From positions 1-33,023 of the forward strand of contig JAHLWZ010000986.1 in the NCBI GenBank assembly GCA_020536535.1: DNA of 33,023 nucleotides, read 5' to 3'. Shown here in pieces: positions 30,583-33,023 of the stretch; position 1 is the stretch's first letter; each line of letters begins with the position of its first letter. The DNA comes from Pelomyxa schiedti (taxonomy: Eukaryota > Evosea > Pelobiontida > Pelomyxidae). The position numbers and the translations under genes are program-made. A model generated the notes under the pieces. That model had not been told where the DNA came from. It worked only from the letters and a program-made list of their open reading frames with translations, and did not search any database.

Positions 30583-31227
30583 ATGAAGAGGATAGGTCTC
30601 AGTCCAGACGTTGTTGTTGAACAACTACTATCCATGGATAATAAGAAACGTAAGACCGCAACGGCGACTCCTGCACAAACTCATCCTATGCAAGTTCAAG
30701 CACAACAACCTGCTTCAAGCATCCCACAATCAAATGTAAATGCAGTTGTGGAAGAGCCTAGTCCCGCAAAGAGAACGGTCGAATCTGGTCTCACTGAGGC
30801 CGAAGAAGAATTCCTAAGCACTGTTACGGCCAGGGTATACGCGGTTCCTAAAGTAATGTTAATAACTAATCTAAAACAGCACGAGAGTGCTTTGCTCAAG
30901 ATCCAAGAGAGTTTTACCAGTTGATGTGTGTTTGTACTAATTCCTTCTCTTATTGTCTTTTCAGAACTGGCAACTGTTATTGAACAACTACTTGCACAGA
31001 GCTCTGAACAAGTTAACAATATACAAAGTGAGTGCTCGGCTGCCGATGCTGCTCTCATCACGCAAATACAACAGTACATGTCCTACAAGTACGCTCCTCA
31101 CGCCTCCTTTACCAAAACGATAACGCCTACACACAGTAACAGTCTTCGTAGCAAATTGCAGCTGATACGAACCCACACCACCGACTTGCATTCCTCCATC
31201 CTGTCGCGTAACATAGGCAAAGGCTAG
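30583..31227 (+). CDS. Small coiled-coil protein with basic NLS-like motif, unknown
   Basis: The ATG at 30583 gives MKRIGLSPDVVVEQLLSMDN then KKRK, followed by a Gln/Pro/Ser linker and LTEAEEEFLSTVTARVYAVP. An intron near 30919-30964 (GTTGATGTGTG...TTTTCAG) joins KIQESFT to KLATVIEQLLAQSSEQVNNI, then CSAADAALITQIQQYMSY. A probable second intron (about 31088-31133) removes a non-helical stretch and joins SLRSKLQLIRTHTTDLHSSI before the TAG at 31225-31227. Predicted about 190 residues, largely helical, with an N-terminal basic cluster. Family not recognised; a nuclear or scaffold role would be speculation. It starts about 57 nt from the putative 5' end of the acyltransferase on the other strand, so the two may share a divergent promoter. 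Confidence 0.55.
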
Positions 31228-31581
31228 AGCTACGGTGATCAATACGCAGCAGAGGAAAAATAAAACTAACTGGCAAAGTGTTGGGGCCTGTGCTTGTGCT
31301 TGCGCAGCTGTTGTTGTGATTGGGGTTGCTGAGTATGCTGCTGGTGTTGTGGTTGTGGTTGCTGTTGCTGACAGCTGTGGCTCTGGTGGTGGTTCCGATT
31401 GTTGTCTTCTTGATCCTGCTGTTCAGGCTGAGGGTCAGCAGTGTAAGAAGCAACCATACGCTGGTGTTGTCTTCTTGCTTGTTTCTGAAGTCTGGGAGTG
31501 TATTCAGTTACAAGCTCCATGCTTTGCTCTGCTGTCTTTTGGAGTAGCTAAGCTTGATCTGATGAGTGTTGTGTGAAAGTG
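31228..31581. repeat. Low-complexity CAA/CTG-rich spacer
   Basis: 354 nt. From about 31305 to 31410 the plus strand is dominated by GTTGTTGTG/GCTGCTGGTG-like triplets. On the minus strand an 84-codon ORF (31520-31266) reads as Gln/His/Pro-rich (HQQHTQQPQSQQQLRKHKHR). The skewed triplets can keep frames open by chance. It could be a polyQ first exon of an unseen minus-strand gene or part of the retroelement flank. No primer-binding site or LTR end is recognised. Confidence 0.35.
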
Positions 31582-32073
31582 ATGACTTCCCGAAAAAGGG
31601 AATCACGGTTTCGGCACAGAGCGATCCAGTGGCTGATACACTGCCAGAAGCTCATGGAAGGATTCTCTGAGAACCAAGTTTTGCTGGCACTGTATCATAC
31701 ACTGAAAGGGGAACCAGCAAGTGTGGCTACGAGCCCAGAGACAGAACAAACTGTTGAGGGAGTCCTGCAGGTGATCATAGACAACTTTGACACCAGCTTG
31801 TCAAAGGGGGCCACCCTGAAACTTGATCATTTCCGTATGAATCAGAATGAAGACTGGCATACAATGATAAGCCGATTCTGCAGAGTGTACTTGGAGGCAG
31901 CAGGAACATCCTCAGAGTTTGGGTTGGTACAGCAATTTTCTACCTTCAAGGAATTAGCTGGTTGTGTGGGCTGCTATTACCCCACTAAGCCGGACGTTGT
32001 GCACTTTGTAAATTCCCAGAGGGGTGTGCCAAGGCAAGGACATATGAGGGGCAGAGGAGGTGTAGTGGTCTGA
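31582..32073 (+). mobile_element. Retrotransposon Gag N-terminal/capsid-like ORF
   Basis: The ATG at 31582 gives MTSRKRESRFRHRAIQWLIH, an amphipathic helical segment with HCQKLMEGFSENQVLLALYH and LKGEPASVATSPETEQTVEG, then NFDTSLSKGATLKLDHFRMN with EDWHTMISRFCRVYLEAAG. This follows the helix pattern of Ty3/gypsy-type Gag (short charged helices, ALYHTLKG, F...Y). The ORF is cut at 32073, with an Arg/Gly run before the stop, and the zinc knuckle follows in another frame. The element is therefore no longer able to encode an intact Gag. No protein outside this strand was considered. Confidence 0.62.
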
Positions 32074-32186
32074 GGAGCTGCAAGAGGTGGCTTTTATCAG
32101 AGAGGCTCAAGGCAAACATTTGGCCAGGGCAAGGCAGGGGTACCACAACAACACCCAAGGGAATGCAGAATAGCCAAGGCCTAATC

Positions 32187-32228
32187 TGTTTTCAGTGTAA
32201 TGAGCCAGGTCACTTCGCAAGACACTGC
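32187..32228 (+). mobile_element. CCHC zinc knuckle of the Gag relic
   Basis: CFQCNEPGHFARHC is a perfect Cx2Cx4Hx4C retroviral-type zinc knuckle, the nucleic-acid-binding end of Gag. It lies in a different frame from the upstream Gag ORF and is followed by stops, showing decay between the two parts. Confidence 0.75.
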
Positions 32229-32539
32229 CCATATGAAGGGGGAGCTGCATATGGGAGCAGCTCTTTCCAGCGAAATTTTTAGAGGAGCCCTGGAATAGGG
32301 GTGAGGAAGGCAACCTTACTCTGGGGAGAAACCATACCTTCCATGGACAAGGGGGTACTGAGAGCAATGAACAGGAACTTTGAATGAAGAGTACACAATG
32401 AAGTTGAAGCTTCATGGACTGCTATGGCAAGCAATAAAGATAATCAGAGCTCTGAAATAAGTCCCGCTGGTAACTCTCAGACAGCTGATAACGTTGATGT
32501 TGGAGCAACAAGTTGGCAGTGGTTTGTGACGCTGGTAAC

Positions 32540-32915
32540 GATGTGGCAGCGAAGACTGGTAACAGGACAGTGAAAAGCAAGCCTAGGATAGCAGTCCGCC
32601 ACACAGCTGGTAACAAGGCAGCTGCAGGAAAGATGAACTTCATTAGCTCTCATGAGAAATTTACCCCAACCTACTTACGAATTAACATCCTTGGACAAAA
32701 AAGAGAAGCCTGCCTAGACTCAGGATCAGGGAATTCTCTAGTCAGTAGGAACCTAATCAACGAATTGAGATTGAGTGACACAACAATCACACTTACACTG
32801 TGCAATGAAGGAGGACTGGTAGCTGGAAACACACAGCTCCTTATATGGGAAAAGGTAGAGCTTCCCTTCACTGTGGTGGGGAAAGAAATCTGGTTTGAGT
32901 TTCATAACTGGATCA
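32540..32915 (+). mobile_element. Retropepsin-like protease segment of the LTR element
   Basis: An open frame through this stretch reads YLRINILGQKREACLDSGSG + NSLVSRNLINELRL, with the aspartic protease motif LDSG (Asp at 32717-32719; canonical D[ST]G). Later come TLCNEGGLVAGNTQLLIWEK and FHNWIMGE, where retropepsins have the hydrophobic-(I/L)-(I/M/L)-G flap-end motif. The normal continuation is replaced by tandem palindromic repeats. Reverse transcriptase would lie beyond the window if present. Confidence 0.6.
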
Positions 32916-32916
32916 T

Positions 32917-33021
32917 GGGCGAAGGGGCGAAGGTGTCAGTGTTTTCCTCTATGAAGTCTTCGCCCAAAAACCCAAGGGGCGAAGGTTTTTGCTGTCACTT
33001 CCCTCTGGAAACCTTCGCCCC
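32917..33021. repeat. Tandem palindromic repeats (GGGGCGAAGG / CCTTCGCCCC)
   Basis: Two head-to-tail hairpin units. Unit 1 runs from GGGGCGAAGG (32924-32933, preceded by another GGGCGAAG at 32917) to CTTCGCCC (32958-32965). Unit 2 runs from GGGGCGAAGGTTT (32976-32988) to AAACCTTCGCCCC (33009-33021), arms of 13 nt. The loops are related (TGTCAGT...TTCCTCT and CTGTCACTTCCCTCT), so the units are repeats of each other. The array continues past the window edge. Confidence 0.8.
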
Positions 33022-33023
33022 TA

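Noticed and set aside
1-33023. tRNA, rRNA, riboswitch or CRISPR features
   Set aside because: No cloverleaf, conserved rRNA core or spaced direct-repeat array was recognised by eye; a covariance-model scan would be needed to exclude small RNAs.

Overview
This window is nuclear DNA of a unicellular eukaryote. Nearly every gene I can follow is cut by short introns, mostly about 35-60 nt. Donors are GTAAG/GTATG-like and acceptors end in AG, and several introns carry a sense-strand poly-T tract. TAA, TAG and TGA all act as stops. The gene set (Aladin-type nucleoporin, TBC1D13-type RabGAP, PAQR receptor, pyruvate kinase, a BAHD-like acyltransferase, and a double-FtsX permease of the kind seen in parabasalid and other protists) fits a free-living protist. 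An anaerobic amoebozoan or metamonad is my guess, with low confidence. I see no tRNA, rRNA, CRISPR array or prokaryotic operon.

Layout. 1-196: possible tail of an upstream gene. 240-4861 (+): intron-dense FtsX-like permease. 4922-6428 (-): coiled-coil protein with a GC-rich, low-complexity first exon. A short divergent promoter separates it from a TBC1D13-like RabGAP (6746 to about 10035, +). 10109-11054: first, broken copy of a glycosyltransferase-like gene, followed by a 90-bp inverted-repeat element. 11677-13352 (+): Aladin-like WD40 protein. 13796-14726 (+): GNAT acetyltransferase. 14.7-20.9 kb is the accessory, relic-rich part: a zinc-finger-like fragment, an unresolved stretch with coding hints on both strands, a degenerate hAT-like transposase (17607-18604), a second broken glycosyltransferase copy on the minus strand (19009-19637) and a Ty3/gypsy integrase C-terminal remnant (about 19955-20230). 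21211-22194 (+): the only intact glycosyltransferase-like copy, followed by the second 91-bp inverted-repeat element.

22898-25347 (+): a complete linear alkylsulfatase of the SdsA/BDS1 type, split by introns. Its stop is 22 nt from the stop of a convergent PAQR receptor (25370-26552, -). Behind that receptor on the same strand lie pyruvate kinase (26633-28511, -) and a BAHD-like HXXXD acyltransferase (28658 to about 30526, -). These are tightly packed but separate, individually spliced genes. 30583-31227 (+): a small coiled-coil protein. 31582 to the end (+): a decayed LTR-retrotransposon gag-protease segment, interrupted just after the protease region by tandem palindromic repeats that run off the window.

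The housekeeping genes do not form one pathway. The notable biology is the small glycosyltransferase family decaying around one intact copy, the inverted-repeat element found downstream of two of its copies, the intron-bearing alkylsulfatase, and the layered transposon relics. Exon joins were derived by hand from reading frame and splice signals, so individual boundaries can be wrong by a few bases.
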